The notes below the pieces were generated by a model. It saw nothing but the letters and a program-made list of their open reading frames with translations, did no database searches and was not told where the DNA came from. The translations under genes and the position numbers were made by a program. Shown here piece after piece: positions 27,852 through 39,100 of a stretch of 64,000 nt of DNA. The stretch comes from Glandiceps talaboti (lineage: Eukaryota > Hemichordata > Enteropneusta > Spengelidae), in the NCBI RefSeq assembly GCF_964340395.1, contig NC_135554.1:25570592-25634591 (forward strand), in the 5' to 3' direction. Every line of letters begins with the position of its first letter. The stretch's first letter is position 1.

Positions 27852-30800
27852 CACATCACATCACATCACATCACATCACATCACATCAGATACACAAAAC
27901 TAGTAGAATTAAATCATTTGAATTACGATACGTGTCCATTTTTACAGTAATTTATTTGTATTAGTATTGTACCCAAATCCTTCTAAAGTACTATTCAACA
28001 ATAATTACAACAATTATTTTCTTAACAATCGCAACCATCTAGCCAATTGATTTGGTTGTATGTGTAATGTTTTCTGTGATTGTCTAGTAAATATGTACAT
28101 ATATTATCTACTTATTTTTTATCTAATTTTCCCATCAGGGTAGTTTTAAAATTGGACATCAATATTGTTCTAAAACAATCACATCAAGCTTTGACTCTGT
28201 GAGTAGAAATTTTCATTAACAATTTTACAGAATTTACCAAAATCAAAGTCCAAAGTCTTACCAACTTCCTGCAGATCTCTATCAGTTCTCTCTTCATAAA
28301 ATTCTGGTACAGTTCTCCCCTCTACAGTAACAGGCTTGTCATTTGCTGTAACAATGATTGTATAACAGTATTGTTTGCAGTAGTATCATGTACCAGCATT
28401 ATAACAATTGTTTTTCTAGCTCATCACAGAAAATATTTGATGATCGACCTCTCTACCTCTGATTGATAAAACTCTCAGCAGCTAAAGTAGTTTTAGTAAT
28501 ATAAAGTGATTATCCTGCACTTTTATCATCTTGATACCAGAGAGAAAGAGGGCAAATAAAGTACCGGTACTTCTAATTTACTTTTAATTTATATTGTTTG
28601 AAATGCATTCACAATTTCAGTTAAGGGTATTGGTGCATTGTGTGGGGCAGTGTGCCCTCTAATCATAGCCAAATTTTGTTGTTGTGAGTCAAAATGATAA
28701 AAACTGGTATTCCTTGTGAGGACACCACATAGTAAGAGATAGGGGAACACCAAATTTTGGTGCATCACTAGAAATTGTGTGAGTCAGTGGCGCTTCAAAT
28801 TGGCTTAATGGGCACACTGGTGTGAGGAACTCATTATTAACAGGTATTACAGTTACTGTAGTAAGTTTGCCTACTTACCCAAGCAAACACCAGTACTATT
28901 ATCAAGTGGTGAAACCAGCAGTAATCATAGACTGTAAGATACGTTGTGACGTTCCACCCTCAATGGCCTCCTCTCATGAGGGGTTGGCCGATGTGTGAGG
29001 GCGCCCCGTCATGGCATACCATACAGACTACAGTAATCAGAAAGTGGTGAAAACAAAGCTAATAGTAAATTACAATTAATCAGTAAAATGGGATTTGAAC
29101 ACCAATGTGCCCTCTAACAATAGCCAAATTTTGTTGTTGTGAGTAAAATGAGAAAAACTGGGATTTCTTGTGAGTCACCACATACCTAAGAGATGGGGGA
29201 ACACCAAATTTTGGTGCGTCACTAGAAATTGTGTGAGTCAGTGGCGCATGCAAATTTGCTTAGAGGGCACACTGTTGAACACTAAGTGTTAAAACTAACC
29301 TGTGACTGTGTTGCATATCTCAGTGTTACTGGGTCTGTAAAGGAAACAGATATGGTGGGTGAGAAAGTATAAAATGATGTTGAAACATTGTAAACTAAAC
29401 AGTGAAGATATTTTAGATAAATCTGATATTGGCTATTTTTTATCACAGTCTTCATCAACAAATACAGGCCTCGAGGGGTATGGCATCTTTCATTTAATAC
29501 TTTTCCTGGATACTCATGGCATTGGGCTTCTTTCTGTTTTGTTTTGTTTTGTTTTGTTTTGTTTTGTTTTGTTTTGTTTTGTTTTGTTTTGTTTTGTTTT
29601 GTTTTGTTTTGTTTTGTTTTGTTTTGTTTAATTCTTGTTGTGGAAGTTGCTCCCACTAATTGTTTACACAACACTGTATTGTTTATAACTGCTGTATGGT
29701 ATTGGTAGTAATTATCTGTTATGGAATAAGGAATGTTGGTGAATCTAAAAGTTGGTTTTGCCTGATCACTTTATTTTTCATTTAATATCCTATGATAACA
29801 CAAAGTATTGTATATGGTAAAATAAAAAATCACATCATTTTCATATATTTCTCAAACTATTAAGATATTGTAACAAAAAGTTTTGGGACACCAGAGAAAA
29901 GTAAGTTCCCAGTGTTCTGACAATTGGAACTAAACAATATTTTTTTGTCTTATTTGGCCTAATGAAGTGCTACAGTCAATGCCAATTTTAGTCCTGTTTT
30001 CCAAAATTGTAGTTTTTTGTGTACAAACAAATACCTCCACCCCACCCCACCCCACCCCCACCCCTCCTGTAGAAAGACAATCAGCAGTACTTACTTTTGT
30101 TTCTTAAACTCCATCCCTGTATCTGAATGATTACAAGTTGTTGGAATCTTCTTGTCTACATTATATCCACCTCTAAAATCATCCAATGTCATTTGTTTCA
30201 ATGGTTTAATTTGACTTCTAACATTTAGTCTATTGCTGTTCACGTTTGTCTCAATTCTTCTTGGTATTTCAAAAACTGAATCTGTATAACTTTCATCATC
30301 ATTAGCTTCCCTGTCATGAGTGTCCATGTTTCCATCTGTCCTCTTCATCTTTGAGATTTGCAGTGGCTTAGAAGCTGATGTGTTCAAGATATTGGGTACA
30401 TTAATAAAACTTTCAGTGACTGGTACATTCTCTGTTACATTCATGGTTGAGATAGTTTTTTCCATAGTCTCATTCCTAGTAAATCTTGGTACGTTTAGAA
30501 ACAAGTTTTTATCAGACTGGCTCATATTGATATCTTGTTCAGTGTTACTCTGAAAAACTTTGACTGCTTCATCATATTGAACTGGAGCTTCAATTTCTTG
30601 TTCAGTTAACATAACCCTTGGTGCTTCAGCACTTTGAATAGCTTCAATTTCTTGTTCAGTACCTGGAGTAGTCCCTTCCACTTCAATATTGTGAATAGAT
30701 TCAGCTGCTTGTACATCTTCCATCTTAATTTCAACTGTTTGGTACTTCTTCTCTTTACTCTCATTTTGTCTTGGTAGTTCTGAATGGCTGTCATAGTACC

Positions 30801-32474
30801 TTCCCATACCAGACATGCAAGGTTCTTCATTTCTTTGAGAAGCATAAGTTGAATCATATCCTCTCTTTTCTGGTTTTGATGTACAATATTCATTTTTGTC
30901 TAGTAAAGTGTAAGAGGTCAGATAATTGAACATGTTTTTGTATTAATTCAAATAATTTATTGAGATATTTTGACAAACCATTCAACCTTCTTCAGTTGTT
31001 ACCGATATATACTATTCAGTGATGTAGACTTAAACCTTTTAACAAAAATTTTGATATTTGCATATTGCTCATGGGATCAACACATTATGAATACAGCTTC
31101 ATCTTCACATCCCCAGATGGATCCTCATTAAATTTCAACCCAATCTGCTCAGTTTTGGAACTACATATTTTTGACAAAAAAGCACATTTTTAGCCCTCAT
31201 TTGCATATAATTGATGGAATCATCATGTCATGAACAGTTCTTAATCTAAACATGCCTAAGAATGCTCCTACCAACTTTCAACCTAATCTGCTCAGTAATT
31301 TTGGAATTATAGACTTTTGACCAAAAAGACACATTTTAGCTCTAATTTGCATATCACTTTTGGGATCATCATGTCATGAACACTTCTTAATCTAAACTCC
31401 ATTAAGAATGTTCCCATCATATTTCAACAATCTGCTCAATAATTTTGGAATTATAGATTTTTGACCAAAAAGACATTTTTTATCTCCAATTTGCATATCA
31501 TTGATGGGATCATCATGTCATGAAAATTTCTTATAAAAACACCCTGAAGAATATTCCAACCAAATTTCAGCCTAATCTGCGCAGTAGTTTTAGAAGTAAA
31601 GATTTTTGACCAAAAAGACATATTTTTATACCTAATTTGCATATCACTGATGCGATAATCATGTCGTGAATAATTCCTAATCCAAATCCCTCTAAGAACT
31701 TTAAAACCAAATTTCAGACCGATCTGCTAAGTAATTTTGGAGTTTAAGTTTTTTGACCAAAAATCACATTTTATCACCCAAATCAAACACCGGTTGTAAA
31801 ATCATTTTGATTTGAACAATTTCCCAACTAGACACCCAAGGTAATATACCCACCAAACATATGGCAATCGGTCAAGTGGTTTTTGACTTCAAGTTGTTTA
31901 CACACATCCACACACACACACACACACACACACAGACAGACAGACAAACAAACACTTTGCCATGCCTAACACTAACACTGAATCTTATCAGTTCAGTTGT
32001 GCTAAAAAAGTACATCAAAATAATCCACATCTTGTCTACTGAAACCAAAAGGAAAAAATAAACAGTTGTAAAATTAGAAAAACAACAACACAATATCAAC
32101 ATATTTAACAAGAATCAGTAAAGGCTTTTAATTAAATTTAATGTGGTCAAAAAAGTGAAAATGAAATGAAATCTCTGCCATATTCTTTGCATTCCTATTA
32201 TATATTATTATGTATAAATATATTTACAGACTGTAATTTATATATATTTATATATTAACATTTCTAAGTTCTATTTTAAATCGAAATTAAATAAACTGTA
32301 TGGACATAACTTGCCTATTCTTTGTGAGGGTTGCATCTTACCAAACATCAACATTTTCTGTTGGTGTTTTTCTCTCAAAGCCATAAGCACTTTCATTCCA
32401 TCCTCAGAAAGTGATAATTCCTCCATCTCATCAGGAGACTGTGTTGATGTGGTCCACACTGACATTGTTCTCAC
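13374..32474 (-). CDS. POLN: DNA polymerase nu (family A), complete, 26 coding exons, 1051 aa
   Basis: Exons (5' to 3'): 32474-32342, 30899-30095, 29334-29300, 28345-28262, 27586-27474, 27002-26838, 26032-25857, 25323-25217, 25028-24901, 24476-24344, 24165-24101, 23456-23373, 23153-23055, 22275-22219, 21563-21510, 20982-20917, 20253-20190, 19322-19245, 18378-18264, 17473-17391, 16621-16550, 15929-15759, 14937-14859, 14668-14601, 14057-13996, 13433-13374. All phases agree (3156 nt). Family A landmarks: TGRLTSANPNVQNIPKQPF, motif A AADFRSIELRLLAHL (Asp about 816), O-helix ERTKRVVYSVVYG (865-880), AERQAVNFTVQGSAADICKA, motif C QIHDELLLEV (HDE 995-997), C-end GKSWGH. These match pol nu better than pol theta, and no helicase domain precedes them. 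An exonuclease-like region (about 390-620) follows a polar N-terminal part made mostly by exon 2 (residues 45-313). Known role of the family: low-fidelity, strand-displacing synthesis in damage tolerance and recombination, in the nucleus. Confidence 0.93.
17714..17925. mobile_element. About 210 bp foldback MITE in a POLN intron
   Basis: Arms of about 85 bp: the left begins ttgatttacaaagtttata and the right ends tatactttgtaaatcaa. Shared inner words include acacacaagcagtt, gagctttygat, tgtcttggkc and gatcctcat. The arms differ at about one base in ten, so it is not recent. Confidence 0.7.
19019..19054 (-). pseudogene. Duplicated fragment of POLN exon 18 (pseudo-exon)
   Basis: On the minus strand the last ~30 nt of POLN exon 18 and its donor are repeated about 225 bp downstream: TCATTTATTGCTGCTG then gtaggt occurs at both places, and weaker similarity extends upstream. 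Here an AG (ctctgcag) precedes it, so it could act as a 30 nt cryptic exon. The main gene model is complete without it. Confidence 0.6.
20325..20870 (+). repeat. Two direct copies of a ~200 bp repeat
   Basis: 20325-20525 and 20645-20858 share tgcaagcctttgaggcaaag, tttttaaatgtacaatttt, agcagagcaac and acaagcttgtagacagcttg. The DNA between them is rich in CTTGCAAG- and AAGCTTG-type words. It lies in a POLN intron. Confidence 0.7.
23878..23929 (+). repeat. (TTG)n microsatellite
   Basis: About 17 uninterrupted TTG units in a POLN intron. Confidence 0.95.
25515..25800 (+). repeat. (CTGT)n then (CAAT/CAGT)n microsatellites
   Basis: 25515-25640 is a near-perfect run of CTGT units. 25673-25800 is a mixed run of CAAT and CAGT units. 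Both lie in the intron between POLN exons 7 and 8. Confidence 0.95.
27804..27888 (+). repeat. (CA)n followed by (ATCAC)n
   Basis: A (CA) run to about 27850 changes into a pentamer run (tcaca units) ending near 27888. Intronic. Confidence 0.95.
28644..29277 (+). mobile_element. Two direct copies of a ~170 bp MITE with inverted ends
   Basis: The copies at about 28648-28822 and 29104-29277 begin gtgccctctaa and end with its complement-like ttagagggcacact (first copy more worn). Shared inner parts include tagccaaattttgttgttgt, acaccaaattttggtgc and actagaaattgtgtgagtca. Terminal inverted repeats and no frame mark a non-autonomous DNA transposon. They lie in the intron between POLN exons 3 and 4. 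Confidence 0.75.
28925..29038 (+). repeat. GAGGGCGC-containing repeat family, copy 1
   Basis: Similar to 43860-43972: actgtaagat, then ccctcaatggcct, aggggttg, gatgtgtgagggcgcc and a final actacagtaat. The middle can fold (ccctca...tgagggcg). It sits between the two MITE copies. Confidence 0.65.
29534..29628 (+). repeat. (GTTTT)n microsatellite
   Basis: About 19 GTTTT units in the intron between POLN exons 2 and 3. Confidence 0.97.
30035..30063 (+). repeat. (CCCCA)n short run
   Basis: Short C-rich pentamer run 31 bp from the POLN exon 2 donor; on the transcribed strand it is G-rich. Confidence 0.8.
31055..31945 (+). repeat. ~145 bp tandem repeat (about 5.5 units) ending in (CA)n(CAGA)n
   Basis: Units begin atttgcatat at about 31055, 31198, 31346, 31489 and 31636, and a worn part follows. 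Each carries atcatgtcatgaa, ttcaacctaatctgc and ttttgaccaaaaagacac. After the last unit comes a (CA) run with cagacagacagac (31905-31945). The plan of tandem ~150 bp cores next to a microsatellite is seen in pearl/DINE-type Helitron-like elements of invertebrates; the assignment here is an inference. It lies in POLN intron 1. Confidence 0.8.
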
Positions 32475-33187
32475 TCACCTTGAAGACTACCGAATTAATT
32501 TGTAGAACGCATCACCTTAGCACTCCATCATGTTCCAATATCATTAGATAGAATGTTCAACGGACAAAAAATAGAAAAAAGTATTATGATAATTTTAAGA
32601 GTATAAATTAAATATATGACAATATAATTATGTAGGATAAACAGTGCGATGAAAGTAGTTTGGTAACTATGTATGCATGTCACTAACATCTAAGGTCCTT
32701 GTGTATATTAATGTAACAATTCACAGACAGTATCAACAGTTAAACACGTTGAACATTTTTTTAAATACATAGAAATGAAAAGTTGTGCACGACTCGAGTC
32801 TTGATCTTTCAAGTTTCAGTTTCAACAAAATTTCATATTCGTCTGCGATATGAGCATTTCATATAGCCTTTCTGTCTAACAAACATGCTTATATATACTT
32901 ACAATGTACACCGCGTACTAAATATTGGAAAATGGGACACATCGCTATAAAAAAATCGAAAAAGTGTTAAGTTTAGATTATTCGGCACTGTTTTGAGTAC
33001 GCCGTCAAACAAGAATATTACTGAATATTAGAACCAAAGAGGGCGCTCTAGGATACGATAATGTCAAAGGTCACTTATGGCCTTCGCTATCTTTCGATTG
33101 CATATAAGTCGCGGACGGGAGATCATTAGCCTTGCTAGTCGCAGAACTTGTCCCTCTTTGCCGTCAGTCCGCAATCAACATCAAAAT
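32475..33187. promoter_or_regulatory. Divergent POLN/SCP2 promoter region
   Basis: This is 713 bp between the start codons of POLN (minus) and SCP2 (plus). It contains GAGGGCGC at 33039-33046, a nuclear-receptor-like tcaaaggtca near 33063, and more CpG than the introns. No TATA box is placed convincingly. If translation of SCP2 begins at 33077, the spacer is about 600 bp. Confidence 0.55.
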
Positions 33188-36100
33188 ATGGGAAAATCAC
33201 GTGTATTCGTAATCGGAGTTGGCATGACCAAGGTAGAGTATTTTCTCCTGTTTACTGTTAAAAGTGATGGTGTACGTACGTGCCCCAGATGAATAAGTTT
33301 TTAGGCAAAATATTATTAGTAACAATAATAATATTCTTGGGACGGTATGATATAAGCAGAGTGACACAACGGTCATTTCCATGCCCCATATTGTTTCAAC
33401 TTCTGAACTCGGACAAACTATCCATTCACAAACAACGTACAACCTGTGCCGTACAAGACTGCGTCACATTACAATAAACATGCTACTGTCAGTACTGTCA
33501 GTGTGCATTGGGAAAATCGCGTACTTATACTCATCATGTATATTTTATAACCAGGATAAACAAAAAGTCTATACAAAAGTGGTTTGGTCAATTCGTTGTG
33601 TAGGGCTAACTTTAATATCATGGATGGAACCGCCTACAGGTCCAGTGTCTTCATATGATTAACTTACATTCGTGAAAATAAATAGGTCGGAACAGTGTTG
33701 TGCAACAACATAAATTCCTGACCCTTCACGGACCGGTCAGAATTTGTTACCATTGGACCCTGGTCAGTTCACTCAAAGGTTCAAATATCACAAAACAAAA
33801 GTCCATAAAAAGTTCGTTGACCCAGAGTTTATAGGTCAGTGCTTCTATCAGTGTTTATCACGTGATTTCATACAAACATCAGTCTATGTCTCCAAAAAAC
33901 AATACTTCAGTATTCGGATCACTGCACCATAGAAATATACACTGTTTTAATACTTACACTTTAAAAGAATGTGTTCAATAGCAAACTAAAATATAAAAAG
34001 GTTAGAAAAAGTAGGTGTAAGTAATATACTGTATTCAAAGACCAAAATGAATTCAGACTCCCTTACTATAAACCTGCAAGTTTGAAATTAACATGTGAAT
34101 GATTACTATTTGTTATTTATTACATATAAACGAGACTGTATATCATAAAAAGTGATAACATTTTCCATTTATGTATTCCTCATCCCTTCAATTACTGTAA
34201 TATGAACATTTTGCTGTCATTGTCAACTGAGGACTTGATGTGGTGTAAACAAAAATATACACAGATATAGATCAGAATATGTTCTGTATAGCACCATTTT
34301 TTGGTCATCCTTTAGTTTGAAAAACCTGGTCGTCGTGATGACTTTGATTATCCAGACATGGCTAGAGAAGCTGGTACCAAAGCCTTGAAGGATGCTGGTG
34401 TTTCATTCAAAGATATAGAACATGCATCAGTTGGCTATTGCTATGGTGACACAACTTGTGGACAGAGAGCCCTCTATCAATTGGGCATGACAGGAATCCC
34501 TATTTACAATGTAAGATTGTTAGATTATTATATTTTTTTATATTTTTACAAGTTTATGCTAATTAAAATGATGCACTTTACCAAAACAAAGTTGAAATAC
34601 TAATTTTGTTAAATTATATTATGTGTATTTTTGTCAAAATGTCTTTACCTGCTGATTTGACTGATTCCTATATAACCATAGTTACCATAGTTACCATAGT
34701 TACCATAGTTACTGTGTATTAGTTCTGGTTATGCAGTAACAATGAACTTAATGATATCTTGTCAAAATAATATTAATTCTAAACATTTTAATCCAGTTAC
34801 ATTTTTAGAAGTACATATTTCTCTTTTCTTTGCTTATCTAGTTTTTAAAAAAATCTAGAATTATGTTTGGTATTTTTTCATCCTTGCATATATTTATTTA
34901 TATTTTTGTTTACAGGTAAACAATGCTTGTTCCACTGGTTCTACTGCCTTATTTATGGGTAAACAACTCATTGAAGGTGGTCTTGCAGAATGCGTCATGG
35001 CATTAGGTTTTGAGAAAATGAAGAGAGGACCATTATCATCTCAGGTTTGAAACATTTAATGAATACCGGGGTACATTGGAATCAGATATCAGCACAAGGA
35101 AAGTCTAGATGTGTTAAATTTAGTTACACTGTATTGGAACAGCAAACAGACAGTTTGACAAAGCATGGGGACCTGAACAGGTGAAACGTTGTGAGTATGT
35201 AATAAGAACCCTTGGTCATGATAGAACAACTGTTATTGTTGTTGTTTTGTTTCCCTAGAATTTTGACCGTACTAGTCCCATGGACAAACATGTAGAAATG
35301 ATGTTCAACACACGTGGAATGACACAATCACCACTTACACCACAGATGTTTGGAAATGCCGGAAGAGAACATATGGAAAAGTATGGTAAGTACCAGTATA
35401 GGATTAAATTGTGTGATTACTGTGATTGGTTGTATGTTTGGATATACTGTATACCTCAAAGATTACTGGTGAGTTGGTTCATACACAGAAACTACTTTGT
35501 TTATTTAAATTTAATGTTGAGTCATCTATTATACCTCAGGCCACTTGTTTTTAATGAGCATGAGACTCTTGTCAGTGTGAAAGATTTCTCTGGTCACCAG
35601 CTATCACAACTTTAAAGGGCTCATCCTGGGTCAGCATCTTGACACTTCCCAACATGTATCAAGCCAATATTTTCTCAAGTACAATAGTCCCCAAATGCAA
35701 CTATTTTCAAAAACACAGTGACAGATTTCTTTCCTGTATATTCATACTGTAGTCCAACCTTAGGAGATAACAAAGCTGTACACTCTAAAATGACAGTTTC
35801 ATACAAGCTGTATGAGTGTGTAATACATGGTCAAAGTCCATCTAGCATTATGAGCTAGTCATCTTGCTGTAGGAAGCCTTTAACACTTATAGGTAACTGT
35901 TTTAAGATATTAATCAGAAATCATAACACTTGTTGGTTAGTATTAAATTATTGCAGACAATTGTTTGAGGTGAACCATGCAAAATAAACCAACAGAAAAG
36001 TGAGTTAGTGAAATTACACCATACTCAAGGGAAGACTTAGTGAGGGTGTCTACACTGTGATGTCTTCAATCAGTTATTATCCATGCAAAAAAAATACAAT

Positions 36101-39100
36101 GACTCTATAAAGATTGTAATGATGTCATGTTTTGCATACCATAGGTACTAAACCAGAACATTTTGCCAAGATTGCGTATAAGAACCACAAACATTCTGTC
36201 AACAATCCGTAAGTATTGTCTTCCTTTAATACTCTAAAAGCTTTGAGTTTGGATTTCCATGATATTCACCTCTCTTTTCATATTTGAAATGATGCTAAAT
36301 GATGATGAGATAATGATGATGATAATGATGATGACGATAATACAGATGCAGATGACAACAATGGCAGTAATAACAATAATGATGACAGTGATGCCAGCTG
36401 TAACAGCAATATCAGTGACAATGATAAGGATGATGACAATTGGTAACCATGACAACAATGTGCATGAACATAACCATAGTGATGATGCTGTAGATCAGTT
36501 CTGTATTAGAGCCATTCACTATTTTTCCTCATGTAGATATTCTCAGTTCAGAGATGAATACAGTCTTGAAGACATTATGAAGTCACCCATGATACACGAA
36601 CCACTGACCAAGTTACAGTGTTGGTAAGTTAGATATTTACAAATTCATCTCATCCAATCCCTGACAGTCTTAATTAGTTGGTTGTATGTTTTTTAACTTG
36701 TAGAGATCTGGTTCTTCCCTCATTTCAAGCGTTTCTGAGCACTTGTTTTTCAGACAATTTGATTCTACAGTTGAATCTGTTACCATTATTCATCCAAAAA
36801 GCAAAGGCCATAGACAGTCTTTCAAATCTAAAGGATGAGGTCTAAAGGATGCTGCCAGCATTATGCCTGTGTGATGATAATCCTTGTTGCATGTTTACAC
36901 AGCATAGAAGTAGAAGTAGGATTGAAATAAGTTAAATATGCCTGCTTGTGTTTATTTTCAGTCCCACATCTGACGGCAGTGCAGCAGCTGTTCTTGCTAG
37001 TGAAGATTTTGTCAAGAAACACGGTCTTGAAAGTCAAGCTGTAGAGATTGTTGGTATGGAAATGGCTACTGATCTACCTTCTACCTTTGAAGATAAAAGT
37101 GACATGAAACTGGTTAGTATACAATAAATAGTTTATACAATTTTCAACTCTGAATGAGATCAAATTTAGTTAGTTATGAAAGATTTAGTAGGGGAAAATT
37201 GAAGTGTTGGTATTTATTAAATGTACCATTTTCATGTTAGCCAGGTACTAAATAAGTTTTCAGAAGGATGGGCTGGTCATAATGTCACATCCACCATAAG
37301 CTACCACTAATAGTAATACCAGAGCACCGTAACTGCTGTAATGTCTAATCAGTTTTACATTGTATTGAGATAGTTATTGTGAGGGCACACTGATTTAAGG
37401 GGGGGGGGTGACAATGGCAAATGGATGTCTGCTATGTTAGTGTTTAGTGTTTATCATTCTGTGACATGTCTGATAAAAACAGATGTAAAGCTGTGGGCCA
37501 CGATAGGATGTGTCAGTTATTTTTAGCTGTAGATCCATTATGCACAATCTGTACAAGTACATCAAACAAAACATTTTAATGTGTGCCTATAATGATGCCT
37601 TGTCACATTTCTTTTCACATTTTTGTGTATTATAGAATCTTTGTAATAATTATATTGTAATCATGTTATCTTTTCTTCCTAACAACATGATATGAACCTT
37701 TCAGCACAAAGGACATAAAAATGTTAATTTTTTGTGAACTTTTTCGTAGATTGGTTATGATATGACCAAAAAAGCAGCAACCGATCTGTACAAGAAAGCT
37801 GGTATAAAACCTGATGATATTGATGTGGTAGAGTTACATGACTGTTTCTCTGCCAATGAGCTGGTCACATATGAAGCCCTAGGACTTTGTGCTGAAGGTG
37901 AATATCCAAAAGTCAGCCTGTAGGGCCAAACTTTGTAACTCCTGTAGGACTAGACTTTGCAACTCCTGTATGGCCAATCTTTGCAACCCCTGTAGAGTCA
38001 GACTTTGCAACTCCTGTATGGCCAATCTTTGCAACCCCTGTAGAGTCAGACTTTGCAACTCCTGTATGGCCAATCTTTGCAACCCCTGTAGAGTCAGACT
38101 TTGCAACTCCTGTAGGGCCAGACTTTGCAACCTCTATAGGGCCAAACTGCAGCCCTTGATTTACATAATGTAATTTGACCAACATTAAATGATGACCTCT
38201 TCAAAATATTCATAAATGAAAAAAAATGCAATAATTATTGAAATTTATCATCTAAAGTGTACATTGTGATTCTTTGTAAATTAAGACATTGAAATATATT
38301 ATTTATGATTCATATCAAAATGATTATGTGCACATGTCATATTTGTAGAAAACTAGAATAAATAACATAATAAGAATATATTGAAGTATAGAGACATGAT
38401 ACTAGTATGACAGTCAAATGTTGTGTTTGTTCAATGGCCAAATGTTGAAATTGGACATGTCAAAAATAATTGTACAGCATGTTGAAAAGGTTTTCAGTAT
38501 TTGTTGAAACCTGTAGAATGACCTTGGTTACTTTACTGCTTTATTTAATTTCATAAAAATTTGGCATATCTGCTGTCATTGTTCTGTTTGTCATTAGACA
38601 GTTGTTTGTCTATCTCACCATCCCCCCCCCCCCCCCACACTAACCATTTTACCTCACTTTGCTGTTACTATCGTTTGTTTCAGGCAAAGCTGGTGAATTT
38701 ATAGACCGTGGCGATAATACGTATGGTGGCAAGTACGTCATTAATCCTAGTGGTGGTTTGATTTCTAAGGGACATCCACTCGGAGCTACAGGTCAGAATC
38801 ACCAATAATAAATCAATTCCTGTGAAGGTTGAGCAATAGTACAGACATACAGGATATGTAAATTGGTTTTCTATCATTGTCACTGTCTGTCTATTATATA
38901 ATATATTGTGCCTAGCTGTTTGCAAAGTAATTTGTTGAAAATGTTGAAAATTTAAAATGAAATAATTACATGTGTGAAGCTTCCGCTTCCATAGACAGTG
39001 AATAAAGTAGACAGTATTTCCTATAGATAACACCACCAGCATAAATGTCATGAAATCCATGGCAATTAAAATGACAACATAGTGTTATTTATGAACAATT

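Noticed and set aside
28870-28910. Donor-like cttaccc on the minus strand between POLN exons 3 and 4
   Set aside because: Exons 3 and 4 join in phase without it, and the frame upstream has stops.
13374-32474. POLN gene considered as POLQ or HELQ
   Set aside because: No helicase domain: the gene starts at 32474 with SCP2 directly upstream on the other strand, and the VQGSAAD and QIHDELL regions resemble pol nu.
37908-38152. Possible CRISPR-like array
   Set aside because: Direct tandem repeats without unique spacers, inside an animal gene.
37879-38185. Open repetitive frames on both strands at 38 kb
   Set aside because: The 24/48 bp minisatellite keeps frames open because its unit is a multiple of three; it lies inside an SCP2 intron.
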